Origin: Phallusia fumigata
Taxonomy: Eukaryota > Chordata > Ascidiacea > Phlebobranchia > Ascidiidae
Assembly (NCBI GenBank): GCA_008931825.1
Contig: QXVZ01023318.1
Location: forward strand, 1 to 22,687
Reading direction: 5' to 3'
Length of the DNA stretch: 22,687 nt
Positions 1 through 8,590 of this stretch are shown here, in pieces. The notes beneath the pieces are model-generated. The model did no database searches, was not told the origin of the DNA, and was given only the letters and a program-made list of their open reading frames with translations. The translations under genes were made by a program, and so were the position numbers. Numbering within the stretch: position 1 is the first letter of the stretch; every line of letters begins with the position of its first letter.

Positions 1-577
1 ACAAAGCGTTGCGGGTGTGGAGTTATGAAGTAAAAATTATTTGAGTTAAAGTGAACCGCGAGTCATCGAAAAAATTGCAGGGGGACCGTTGTGCAAATAA
101 TTTAAAATGTTTGAGCTCCACTGGTGTAAAGGCAATAAAGTTATTGTGGTATATTCACGTTTCTTCCTCATCAAAACTATACAGCAAATATCCACTCTAC
201 CCGAATTAATATTTCAATCAAGTCCTTGACGGTATTTGATTAAACCTCTATTTTTTAGGCTGTGATCGAACGGTACATTGGCTACATTGGCGATACCTTA
301 TTCTACAAAGAGCATGTCGTTTTCAATCAGCCCACAATGTGTGCGCACATTTCGGTGCCCGCACATTTTTAAAAAATGTGCACAAAATGTGCGCGCACAT
401 TTTTACGCACATTGTGCGCACAAATGGTGCATCCTCTGTTGCGAACGGGGGCGTCGTCTAGTGGTAAGATAAAATCAAACCACTGGTATTTAGACAGTAA
501 GATTTCTTGAAAATGCCCAGATATAGTAAACAACAACAATGAGTGCGGCAAAAATAGTAAAGTTTTACATATATATT
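1..577. other. Left flank, no gene seen
   Basis: AT-rich sequence upstream of the duplicated region. I see no exon with splice sites or recognisable coding content. The only notable structure is the cluster of TGTGCGCACA-type palindromes at 333-423. A short tRNA-head-like stretch near 449-472 has no matching second half. Confidence 0.5.
333..423. repeat. Cluster of GC-core palindromes
   Basis: Four perfect short inverted repeats lie within about 90 bases: TGTGCGCACA at 340-349; GCACATTTTT / AAAAATGTGC around one base at 361-381; the 20-base palindrome AAAATGTGCGCGCACATTTT at 384-403; and TTGTGCGCACAA at 412-423. They are variants of one motif, TGTGCGCACA, and stand out in an AT-rich background. 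They could be a foldback element, multiple sites for a dimeric DNA-binding protein, or a remnant of a short tandem array. The palindromes are certain; the role is unknown. Confidence 0.7.
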
Positions 578-839
578 GGGGACTGCGCTTGTGCCATACT
601 GTTTTGCTCAAACTAAATGGATGTCATATAATTTATCGTTAAAGTCGTTTTTTACTCATCACACGATATTCCAACAAAAAACATATTGCATCCCTGGATT
701 TGAGTAAAACTTAAAATACCTTATCATTATGCCAAATAAATTAACGCAAATCTCCAACTACCGGATTTTGACAAACCTTTTTTAGTGAACTGATTGCATT
801 TACTTGCCTGATTTAAAATTATTGCTTAATAGTGAATGA

Positions 840-1029
840 CATAGAACAAATTTTATCGAAACATTTCCGTTTCTAAACTGTACCCTAACATACCCAATCT
901 CAATGAATATCCCAATTGTGGCGGCGAAAAAACAAAGAAGGCAACGTGAAAACCGGATATTAGCAAGCGCTTATATATGCAAACCATCTCTGGCAAACAT
1001 TTTCTGTTTTGAACAACCACCAAGCAAAG
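840..1029 (+). promoter_or_regulatory. Promoter and 5' UTR exon of peptide gene 1
   Basis: The TATA-like TTATATAT at 971-978 overlaps an octamer-like ATGCAAAC at 977-984. A start site about 25-30 bases downstream would give a short untranslated exon of roughly 1000-1029, ending CAAAG before the donor GTAGGT at 1030. The block is well conserved in gene 2 (5850-6065), including TATCCCAATTG, TATTAGCAAG and the TATA-like core, while the octamer is altered there. The start site is inferred, not seen. Confidence 0.5.
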
Positions 1030-1163
1030 GTAGGTTTCGTTTATAGTTTTTCTGCCACACGGCGGTGTTATACCTTTGCTTAACACCGAAAAGTGCCAGA
1101 GGTTTTGGCATTTATACATATCTTCCGTTTTTGGGAGTTAAAGGTGTGTCAAACTGTTTGCAG
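1030..1163 (+). other. 5' UTR intron of gene 1 with two hairpins
   Basis: The donor is AAAG|GTAGGT and the acceptor TTTGCAG lies directly against the ATG at 1164. A perfect 8-bp hairpin is formed by 1063-1070 and 1081-1088 with a 10-base loop TACCTTTGCT. A second hairpin has TGCCA (1094-1098) against TGGCA (1106-1110), extendable to 8 bp with one G-U pair. The loop of the first, plus one stem base (1071-1081), is the exact reverse complement of AAGCAAAGGTA at 1022-1032, which spans this intron's own 5' splice site. The alternative is that the CAG|ATG acceptor takes a trans-spliced leader, which is common in ascidians. The conserved donor favours cis splicing. Confidence 0.6.
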
Positions 1164-1535
1164 ATGAATAATCTACTGCTAGTTTCTCTTCTACTTGCGC
1201 TTGTTTTCTTGATGGGCGATCAAGCGTTCGCCGATCAAACCATTTCTGAAACAAAGGCATGGAAAGCTTGGCGAAAGGGTCGCTGGCGAACAGGGCGCTG
1301 GCGTTCAAGGAAGTGGAAAGGCGACATTATAGGTTTTGATAAAATATTACGCAACTATCTTATGATTTTAGTTGCAACTTTTTGATAGCCCTTAGTTTTG
1401 ATGTTTGTAAACTTTAATGCTACAACACTGTTATAAATTTTAAATGTTCATTTGCTTTTGTTTCTATGTGTTGCAGTGAAATCGGAGCCAGAACGCGAAG
1501 AATCGATCATCGACCGAATCGAGTTTGACGATTAA
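1164..1535 (+). CDS. Peptide gene 1: secreted Trp/Arg-rich cationic peptide precursor
   Basis: There are two coding exons, 1164-1332 and 1477-1535, with a phase-1 GT-AG intron (donor ATAG|GTTTTG, acceptor TTGCAG). The product is 75 aa. Residues 1-23 are a typical signal peptide with a Leu/Val core and a likely cut after A-F-A. Residues 31-54 are strongly basic, with Trp at 33, 36, 41, 46 and 51 and three loose pentads at 38-52 (KGRWR, TGRWR, SRKWK). Residues 57-75, encoded by exon 2 apart from one split codon, are acidic and end IEFDD. Signal, cationic core and acidic propiece is the layout of tunicate and other animal antimicrobial-peptide precursors. Function is inferred from composition, and I cannot assign a named family. 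The start was chosen because the ATG directly follows a splice acceptor conserved in the paralogs. Confidence 0.8.
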
Positions 1536-1696
1536 GATTTGAATTTCCCTTGCAACGATGGTTAGCACTTATTTTGTTCTAATTTGCAAGGTGTCATCTA
1601 TTTTGCACTTTACTTTGAGGTTAAATGGTGATATCAAAATTCGTTGAAAAAAATTCAAAACATATACTTTTTTGCAGAATATTGCGAAAAGTCGGA

Positions 1697-1702
1697 AATA
1701 AA
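1697..1702 (+). terminator. Candidate poly(A) signal of gene 1
   Basis: AATAAA lies about 160 bases after the stop codon, followed by a T/GT-rich stretch. It is conserved at the matching place in gene 2 (6722-6727). The cleavage site itself cannot be seen. Confidence 0.5.
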
Positions 1703-4463
1703 CGAACATCAAATCTTGTTTGTCGTTTTTAGTTGTATTGCTATAAAAGACCCAATAGTTTAAAATATAAAGAGCTATTGGCAAGCTTTGTACATATATT
1801 TAATATTAAAGGGGCGAATGGCTGTGGCCTACTGCAAAAATGTCCTCGGAAATGGGCATTTTAATGAAATGGGCAAGGTGTCAGATATTTTTGCCTCAAG
1901 CTCCAATAACTTAATACAGACCTGCTGGCTACGGTCGAAGTATACCTTGACGAAACCTAATTGGAATACCTCCATAATGGCACCTAATGACAGAGGTTGA
2001 ACATGCGTGGATAAACTAATCTGAATCATGCATTGAAAAAAATTATATTTTTAAACAAGGGAGTTAAACGGAATGAGACCAATCAAGTGTGGATGTTTTG
2101 ATTCGTGGATGATTTTATGTCTTTACGAATTACCTATACAGCCGTCGTTCCAGGTTGTTATTATAAGCAAAAAGTAAGTATTTGTCACTTTTTAATTGCG
2201 GTCGAATTTTGTCACAAACCAGTAGCTTAGCGAGGAGAATATTGTTCCTAAACTGCAGATTTGAGTTATTAATAAGGTTTACATAGCTTCGTGCAACTGG
2301 TTAGCAGCAAACAATGTTACAAGGTAAACAGGAGACGATATCGTGCAAGTGAATCGAGTTTTATCACGATGCCATTGTATAACTTCCTTGCGGCAATTTC
2401 TGCAAAACCGGCTCAGTCAGCTGATGGCACATATGGTTGACATTTTTCTACATTTTTTGAAAAATTCGACAAACAAACTAAATGTAAGGGAAAACGCCTA
2501 TAATTTTTTCAAGTAAAAGACAATACTTTTCAATTTTATGAACTTAAGGATTTGACGTGTAATAAACGCAACATAAGGGTTTCAAGTAGTACTTAAAAGG
2601 CTGACCGATGTGTAAAAGAAAGGTGTATCAAACACGTGGAATCTGAATGGGAATTCTCACCAAATAACATCATACCGGTTGGTCAAGCTCTTGGACGACT
2701 CAAAAAATATGTATTGGATTTCGGGAGCGTCGTATGGCACAAAACCTGCAACAAACAGCTTCTTTTCTTAATTTATGGCAAACACAAATCGTAAAAACTG
2801 TCACTACCCATATTTTACCATTAGAACGACCTTTTCAGTAAGTATGCATCAAGAATACCTAGAGGTTATGTGAACTACATTGAGATTTGGAATAAGGGAT
2901 ATAAAGTAAATTTAATAAATCACATCCAGCGCAACTGATTAAAACCAAGAACGGTAAAACGAACATAACACCGTGTAATGCGTTATTAGCAGGCAATGTA
3001 TATTGGCTTAAAAAATACAATATGCATCCTGTAAGCGAATCGAGTGTGAACACGATTTCCAGCGGTGTATCACTTCCCTTCGACAAAAAATTAGAATACC
3101 TTAATCGCACATATGGTTAAAACTCATCAACATGAACGGTTACAACAAGCATCAGTATGTATATTAAAGTATATTTTTAACTCTTTTATTCATTCGCAAT
3201 ATTGTCGAAAAATAAAAGCAAACAGTTGGAGGAATTATTTAATATTCATAGCGACATCCAATACCTACTTAGGGCTTTTCTAATTATGGTGAGACAAATT
3301 TAAAGTTATGTAAGGTTTTTCGCGTAATTAATGTAATTTCGATCGAAACCACTTTTCACATAGGTTTACATATTAGTTGCCATCTGGACATGAAATAATA
3401 TATTTGGACAAAATAACATCATACCAATGGACCTTAATTGGGATTTTGTTTTCAAATAAGTGTTTGGTCCTCATAACAAACACTTTTTACGATAATGGTA
3501 ATCAAAAAAAATATTTGCAGGAAATATATCAATAAACAATATATATTTTGAGAAATATATTTCCAACCTGACATTTGGCGAGCCCTTGAGCCAACGGTTC
3601 TGTACATTTTGATTGTCTGGAACGGGCAGATTGAAAAAAAAAAGCTTTTAAACAGGTCTAAAAACAACTTTAATTAAAACCGTTTAAAGCATTGTGTCGC
3701 TTACTATATTATTAAAAAGTTGCCAGAAGATGTTCACCAAAGATGCAATTCGTCAGAACACATCTGTATGCAACTAATTGAAAATGAGAACTGTAGTGTT
3801 TGTATACTGTTCAATACTAGGATGTCGTGAACGCAAAACTTTGAATGTTTTTCGTTTTATGCGAATGCTTTGCGTCAACAAAATGAGGAAAAAAGTGCGA
3901 CATAAAACCAAACAGAGCAAAATATGAATCATGATAACCCGACTTTACAACCTCACAATACCACACGGGCTGTTGCACTTCTTATAAAATTCAGCGCTAA
4001 CTGCATAGATGTCAAATTTAACTTAGAAATGATTATGTTTCTACAATATATTTATCGGCTGAGAAAACAACACCAGTTTTGATTCGATTTTGCCTTGACG
4101 ACATTGTACAAAACGGGTCTGTACGGTATATCTGGGGTCGTTTTACGGATTGGATCTGAAGATCAAGTCGCGACGCAAAAAGCGAAATGCAAACAATTAA
4201 TTAACTTAATTTTCCGCAAGATTTAGGTACGCATAACACGGTTTTTGCAATCAGAAAAACACAATGCAATCGACTTAAACATTTCTATTGTCCAGCTAAC
4301 CCGTCACGCAATTGTCACATGACTCTTTATGTAACGTCTTTTTATCGTTCTGCGTGATTTACTTTGGAAAATAACAATATTTTTGCCGAATGTGAGCTGT
4401 TTTAGGTCGATTGTTTTGGCTTTTATTTTACTTATCCTCAACGGTAAAGTGTAAGAAACCGTC
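1703..4463. other. Unit A, non-coding remainder
   Basis: About 2.8 kb of AT-rich sequence. Parts are homologous to unit B (7080-8070, 10135-10310 and 11010-11410), but frames are broken by indels between the two copies, which argues against coding. I see no splice-bounded exon, RNA gene or complete mobile element here. Confidence 0.5.
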
Positions 4464-5066
4464 GGGGACTGCGTACTGTGCCATACTGTTTTGCTCAAAC
4501 TAAACGGAAGTCACATAATTTATCGTTTTTGTCGTATTTTACTCATCACACGATATTGCAACAGAAAACATATTGCATCCCTGGATTTACGTAAATCCCA
4601 AAATACCGTATTATTACACTTAAAAAAACTAACGCAAATCGCCAACCATCATGGTTTTGACAAACCTTTTCATCAGTGTACTGATTGCATTTTTTTGACC
4701 AGAACGTGTTGCTGGTCTGTTCTCACCAGCGATGTTACCTGCATTGAGAAAAAAACTATGCCCTGCTGTGCTTCTCTATTTTTTATTAACCTCTGGGTAT
4801 GATGTTGCCTATACAAATCACATGAATATTACGACCATTAGCAGCATTTTTGTTTATTCTTAATCACTTGCCAATTTCGCCCAGAATCATAACACTTGTG
4901 GCGATAAAATAGCGACGTTTAAAGCAAAAAGCGTTATGGAGCAAACACATCAACTGGTAATTGAGCCGAGCATAATAACATTACCAGAAGAGCAAAACAA
5001 TACATATGCCTGGTAACAACAATCTGTTAACTTTTAATAGTTTTGGCATTTTATCACAAAAATACT

Positions 5067-5535
5067 TTATTCGAAGTCAATTTGCTCAACAACCAATTCC
5101 TCATGTTGTGGTTCCGATGACACTACAAAGAAATCACATTCAAGTAAAATATTAGTTTATAAATGGCTTCGTTTTTAACGTTTGTATTCTTTGCAAACAC
5201 TGAATCAGTTGTAATTATAGTGGACATCACCGACTACAGCCAAACAATTAGTTTTAACCAATAAGAAGATCAAGTCAGTTATTTCAAAATAGTGCCTTTG
5301 CAGCATATATGTATGTGCCGAATTTTTGTAAATATTTTTACTATTCTGGTAAATTGAGTCGTATCTAACCTGTGATATCTCCTCTCCATTTGCGGCTGCG
5401 CCATTTTTTTGAACGCTAGCGACCTGTTCTTGCACCAACCTTTCGCCATGCCCACAAATCCTCTGTCGTAGCACCCATTGCTTGTTCACAAACAAGACCA
5501 ACCAGAAGCAAAACAAACAGGAGCTTGTACATCAT
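5067..5535 (-). pseudogene. Third Trp/Arg-rich peptide paralog, inverted, with in-frame TAG
   Basis: Minus-strand exons are 5370-5535 and 5067-5122, with a phase-1 intron between (donor ACAG|GTTAGA, acceptor TTGTAG). The layout matches genes 1 and 2. There is a hydrophobic signal peptide of about 21 residues, then L-W-A-W-R, basic pentads ending S-R-K-W-R-G-D-I, and an acidic exon 2 beginning V-S-S-E-P and ending I-D-F-E. The frame has 73 codons. Codon 40 is TAG (plus-strand 5416-5418), exactly where genes 1 and 2 have TGG for Trp, so one G-to-A change breaks the core. All splice sites, the rest of the frame and the acidic exon are intact, so the change is recent, polymorphic, an error, or bypassed. 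As read, it yields 39 aa. The first of two adjacent ATGs was chosen because it abuts the acceptor TTTAG. Homology is clear; loss of function is not proved. Confidence 0.8.
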
Positions 5536-5638
5536 CTAAAGTGTTTTACAGGTTAGTTTATCATCAATACAACAACTACATTTTACCAAAGGTAACAAAA
5601 TGCTCAAACCAAGTTTAAATGTGGCATGCATTACATAC
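5536..5638 (-). other. 5' UTR intron of the third paralog
   Basis: Read on the minus strand, the donor is GAAG|GTATGT and the acceptor ACACTTTAG lies directly before the ATG, the same arrangement as in genes 1 and 2. It contains TTACCTTTGG inside an imperfect hairpin (TACC-TTT-GGTA flanked by CATTT and AAATG). TACCTTT can pair with GAAGGTA across this intron's own 5' splice site with one G-U pair, echoing the stronger match in genes 1 and 2. Confidence 0.5.
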
Positions 5639-5639
5639 C

Positions 5640-6065
5640 TTCGTCATATCACTGCTTTTAACGAACTGAGTCAGTTTTTGCGATGCAAACCTTAATTGGG
5701 ACTCTATATCCGCTTTGTTTATAGCGTTGCCTTTTTTCTTTTTAAAAATCTGCATTGCATTATTTAACGGCTCAATGGATCAACTAATCTTTTAAGTCCA
5801 TTTATTTTCTTGCCTGATTTCGAACTATTGCTTTCTACCGAATGCATTAGGACAAATTTTATCGAAACATTTTCTTTTTAAACTGTACTTTGCAAAAATT
5901 GTAAATAAGAATTTGTTTTTTTTGCCCCAATGTGCCAAATCTGTATGAATATCCCAATTGGGGCGGAGAAAAAACAAAAGAAGGCAACGTAAAAACCGGA
6001 TATTAGCAAGTGGTTATATATGCAGACCATCTCCGGCAATCATTTTCTGTTTTGACCAAGCAAAG
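5640..6065. promoter_or_regulatory. Divergent promoter between third paralog and gene 2
   Basis: The two genes are head to head. The leftward gene has TATAAA on the minus strand (plus 5718-5723) and an octamer-like ATGCAAAC on the plus strand near 5683-5690. The rightward gene has TTATATAT at 6014-6021 and a short UTR exon ending CAAAG at 6065. TCCCAATT occurs upstream in both directions. A shared regulatory interval of about 300 bases is inferred; start sites are not seen. Confidence 0.45.
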
Positions 6066-6199
6066 GTAGGTTTCGTTTATCGTTTTTTTGCCACACGGTG
6101 GTGTTGTACCTTTGCTTAACACCGAAAAGTGCCAGAGGTTTTGGTATTTATACATATCTTCCGTTTTCGAGAGTTGAAGGTGTGTCAAACTGTTTGCAG
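6066..6199 (+). other. 5' UTR intron of gene 2 with two hairpins
   Basis: The same length (134) and structure as in gene 1: donor AAAG|GTAGGT, acceptor TTTGCAG against the ATG. Hairpin 1 is 6099-6106 with 6117-6124; hairpin 2 is 6130-6134 with 6142-6146. Relative to gene 1, three changes fall in stems, and each turns a Watson-Crick pair into a G-U pair, so pairing is kept. The 11-base loop segment 6107-6117 is again the exact reverse complement of AAGCAAAGGTA at 6058-6068 across the 5' splice site. Confidence 0.6.
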
Positions 6200-6567
6200 A
6201 TGAATAATCTACTGCTAGTTTCTCTTCTACTTGCGCTTGTTTTCTTGATTGATGATCGAGCGATGGCCGACGCCCGAAAAGTCTCCAAATCGGGGTCGTG
6301 GCAACCTTGGCGAGAGGGTCGCTGGCGGACAGGTCGCTGGCGTTCAAGGAAGTGGAAAGGCGACATTAGAGGTTTCAATGAAATATTTACGCAACTATCT
6401 TACGATTTTTTTGTTAGCTTTCTGTGTTGATGATTGTAAACTTTAATGCTACACCACTGTTATATTGATTCTTTCCTTACCATTTTATTTTGATTCTATG
6501 TGTTGCAGTGAGATCAGAGCCACATCACGAAGAATCGGTCATCGACCGAATCGAGTTTGACGATTAA
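6200..6567 (+). CDS. Peptide gene 2: secreted Trp/Arg-rich cationic peptide precursor
   Basis: Coding exons are 6200-6371 and 6509-6567, with a phase-1 GT-AG intron. The product is 76 aa. The first 16 residues of the signal peptide match gene 1 exactly, also at nucleotide level; the likely cut is after A-M-A (23). The basic core has Trp at 34, 37, 42, 47 and 52, and the same G-R-W-R-T-G-R-W-R stretch and S-R-K-W-K-G-D-I end. The acidic tail is 58-76. Residues 17-39 differ strongly from gene 1 and include one extra codon. Most likely a host-defence peptide precursor whose acidic tail neutralises the core until processing. The activity is inferred only from sequence layout. It duplicates gene 1 and is divergent from the broken paralog. 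Confidence 0.8.
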
Positions 6568-6721
6568 GATTCGAATTTTCCTTTGCAACAATGGTTAGCA
6601 CTTATTTCATTATAATCTGCAAGGTTTCATCAATTTTGCACTTTACTTTGATGTTAAAAGAGCGTTGTCAAAATTCGTTGAAATATAAAAGAAATTCTTT
6701 TTTGCAGAATTTTGCGTCGGA

Positions 6722-6727
6722 AATAAA
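6722..6727 (+). terminator. Candidate poly(A) signal of gene 2
   Basis: AATAAA lies about 155 bases after the stop codon, in the same context (CGGAAATAAACGAACATCAA) as in gene 1, and is followed by a T/G-rich stretch. Confidence 0.5.
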
Positions 6728-6764
6728 CGAACATCAAATCTTATCGGTCGTTTTTGTATTGTTT

Positions 6765-6836
6765 TGTATTGCTACAAAGCATCCAGTGGTCAAAAATATT
6801 TGTATTGCTACAAAGCATCCAGTGGTCAAAAATATA
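6765..6836. repeat. 36-bp tandem duplication
   Basis: Two copies in direct tandem (6765-6800 and 6801-6836), each beginning TGTATTGCTACAAAGCATCC, identical except at the very end. Unit A has a single diverged copy near 1733-1765, so the duplication came after the units split. Confidence 0.85.
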
Positions 6837-6949
6837 AAGTTGTATGGACAAGCTTTGTACATATATTTAATATAAATGAGTCGAATGGCTCGGGGCTTCC
6901 GCAAAAATGCTATCTGAAATGGACAAAATTAGCGCGCACTTTTTGAACA

Positions 6950-8092
6950 CAAAACAGATACACCAAGGTGTCAGATATTTTTGCCTTAAGCTCCAAACAG
7001 CTTAACACGGGTGCGGTATAACTAAACGGAACAAACTGTAATACCCTCCCAGTGACACCTGATGACAAAGGTTGCACATGCTTGGTCAACAAACATGCAT
7101 AAGAAAAAGGGTATTTTCAAACAAGGGAGTTAAACGGAATGGGACAAATGTATGGATGTATAGATGTTTTGTTTCGTAGGTGATTTCAGGTTATTGCAAA
7201 TTACCTAAACCTAAACAGACGTCGTCCCACGTTGTTATTAGATGCGAAAAGCACGTAAATGTCACTTTTCAATTGTTCCGAAACTGCAGATTTGAGTTAT
7301 TAATAAGGTTTAAATAGCTTCGTGCAACTGGTCAGCAGCAAACAATGTTACAAGGTAAAAAAGAGGCAATATGCATCGTGCAAGTGTTATCACGAAGCCA
7401 TTGTATAACTTCCTTGCGACAATTTCTGCAAAACCGGCTCAGTCTGCTGCACATATGGCTGGCATTTTGTACATTTTTTGAAAAATTCGGCAAACAAAAC
7501 AAACGAAAGGGTGAAACGTCTAATTTTCATAGTAGAGGCCGATACTTCAATTTAAGAACTTAATGATTTTACATTTATTAAACGCAATTTAGGAGTTTTA
7601 ATTAGTACTTAAAAGATTGACCGATGTGTCAAAAACCAAGGTGTAGTAAACACTTGGAATCTAAATAGGTATTATGACAAAATAATATCATAACAGTTTG
7701 GCGAGCACATGACCGAATAGTCACGGAGGTGTCGTATGGTCAAAACCAGCGAAAAAACAGTGTCGTTTTTAATGTATCGCCAGATTGTAAAAACTGTCAC
7801 TACCCATATTTTAGTTAGGTATGCACCAAGAATGCGTAGTTGGTGGAAAACTCCATAAGGTAAATATTACGTTTAGGTAAGATTTGGAATAGCATACGAA
7901 AGCATATGGAGTAAATTTAATAAATCACATCTAGCGCAACTACATAAAAAGGAAAATATAACGAACATAACAGGATGCAATTTATTATTATCAGGCCATG
8001 TGTACCAGCTAAAAAGGGACAATATGCATCCTGCGAGCAAATCGAGTGTTATCACGATTTTAATCAGTGTATCACTTCCTTTGACAAACTTT
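6950..8092. other. Unit B, non-coding stretch
   Basis: AT-rich sequence homologous to unit A at 1870-3080, with many indels. No splice-bounded exon or RNA gene recognised. Confidence 0.5.
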
Positions 8093-8179
8093 CCGCCAAG
8101 ATGGCCGAGTGGTTAGCGCGGCTGGCTTGTGCACACACGGTTGTGGGTTCTAATACCATCTCGGTCGCTTGTGTTTCCC
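8093..8179 (+). mobile_element. Internally deleted tRNA-derived SINE
   Basis: Only the tRNA-like head remains: A-box-like TGGCCGAGTGG at 8102-8112 and a degenerate B box GGTTCTAATAC at 8146-8156 (C to A in the second-last base). At GTGTTTCCC the sequence jumps to the flank downstream of the complete element in the other block, so the body, tail and some flank were deleted. Confidence 0.65.
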
Positions 8180-8342
8180 ACCGTCAACAGACACACCGAC
8201 AACAAGCGTCAGGATTCATTGACAATATCTTAAACACTTTTATTACCACATTCCACAATTAGAGGTGAACCAATTACTTACCATCTGGATATAAAATAAT
8301 ATACATTTTTAACCAGATAATTGGCTACCCCTAAAGGGTACT

Positions 8343-8590
8343 GTAGGGTTGCCAACTCTGTTAAGTTACAATAAAGGACATGAAAACTTATTATTATTTT
8401 ATCACGACCGAAAACACACTTTCAATTATTATTTCGATTTAATAATGACATAGAATATATGCCAAATTTGCTTTGATCGATCGAGTCGCAGGTAAAAAAA
8501 TCAATCACAAGTCAAAACGTTTTGAATAGGGTTGTTTGAAACCTCAATAAAGGACAGGGACAAATAGAGCTTAATAAAGGATTGTTCTTT
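8343..8590 (+). repeat. Interspersed repeat, copy 1
   Basis: Begins GTAGGGTTGCCAACTCTGTT and contains three copies of a short AATAAAGGA motif (near 8371, 8548 and 8574). Absent at the matching place in unit A. A related inverted stretch lies in the scramblase intron at 17131-17237, so this is an interspersed repeat, probably a non-autonomous transposon. I cannot see its termini or name its family. Confidence 0.5.

Larger units (their letters stand above)
578..4463. repeat. Segmental tandem duplication, unit A
   Basis: This block begins GGGGACTGCG and ends just before the same motif restarts at 4464. Matching stretches in the second unit include 603-830 with 4489-4695, the peptide gene and its promoter (840-1760 with 5850-6790), 2200-2500 with 7260-7500, 2860-3070 with 7880-8070, 3610-3790 with 10135-10310, and 4075-4440 with 11010-11410. 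Identity varies by eye, high around the gene and low elsewhere, with many indels. Unit A lacks the inverted third paralog and the SINE found in unit B. Confidence 0.8.

Noticed and set aside
361-403. CRISPR-like or tandem repeat array
   Set aside because: The units are palindromes of uneven spacing without unique spacers, and the DNA is eukaryotic.
449-472. tRNA-like start GCGTCGTCTAGTGGTAAGAT
   Set aside because: It resembles the 5' part of some tRNAs, but no anticodon arm or B box follows.
1161-1166. Spliced-leader trans-splicing at CAG|ATG
   Set aside because: Possible in ascidians, but all three paralogs have a good donor 100-135 bases upstream behind a TATA-like element, so a cis-spliced UTR intron explains it better. 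Not excluded.
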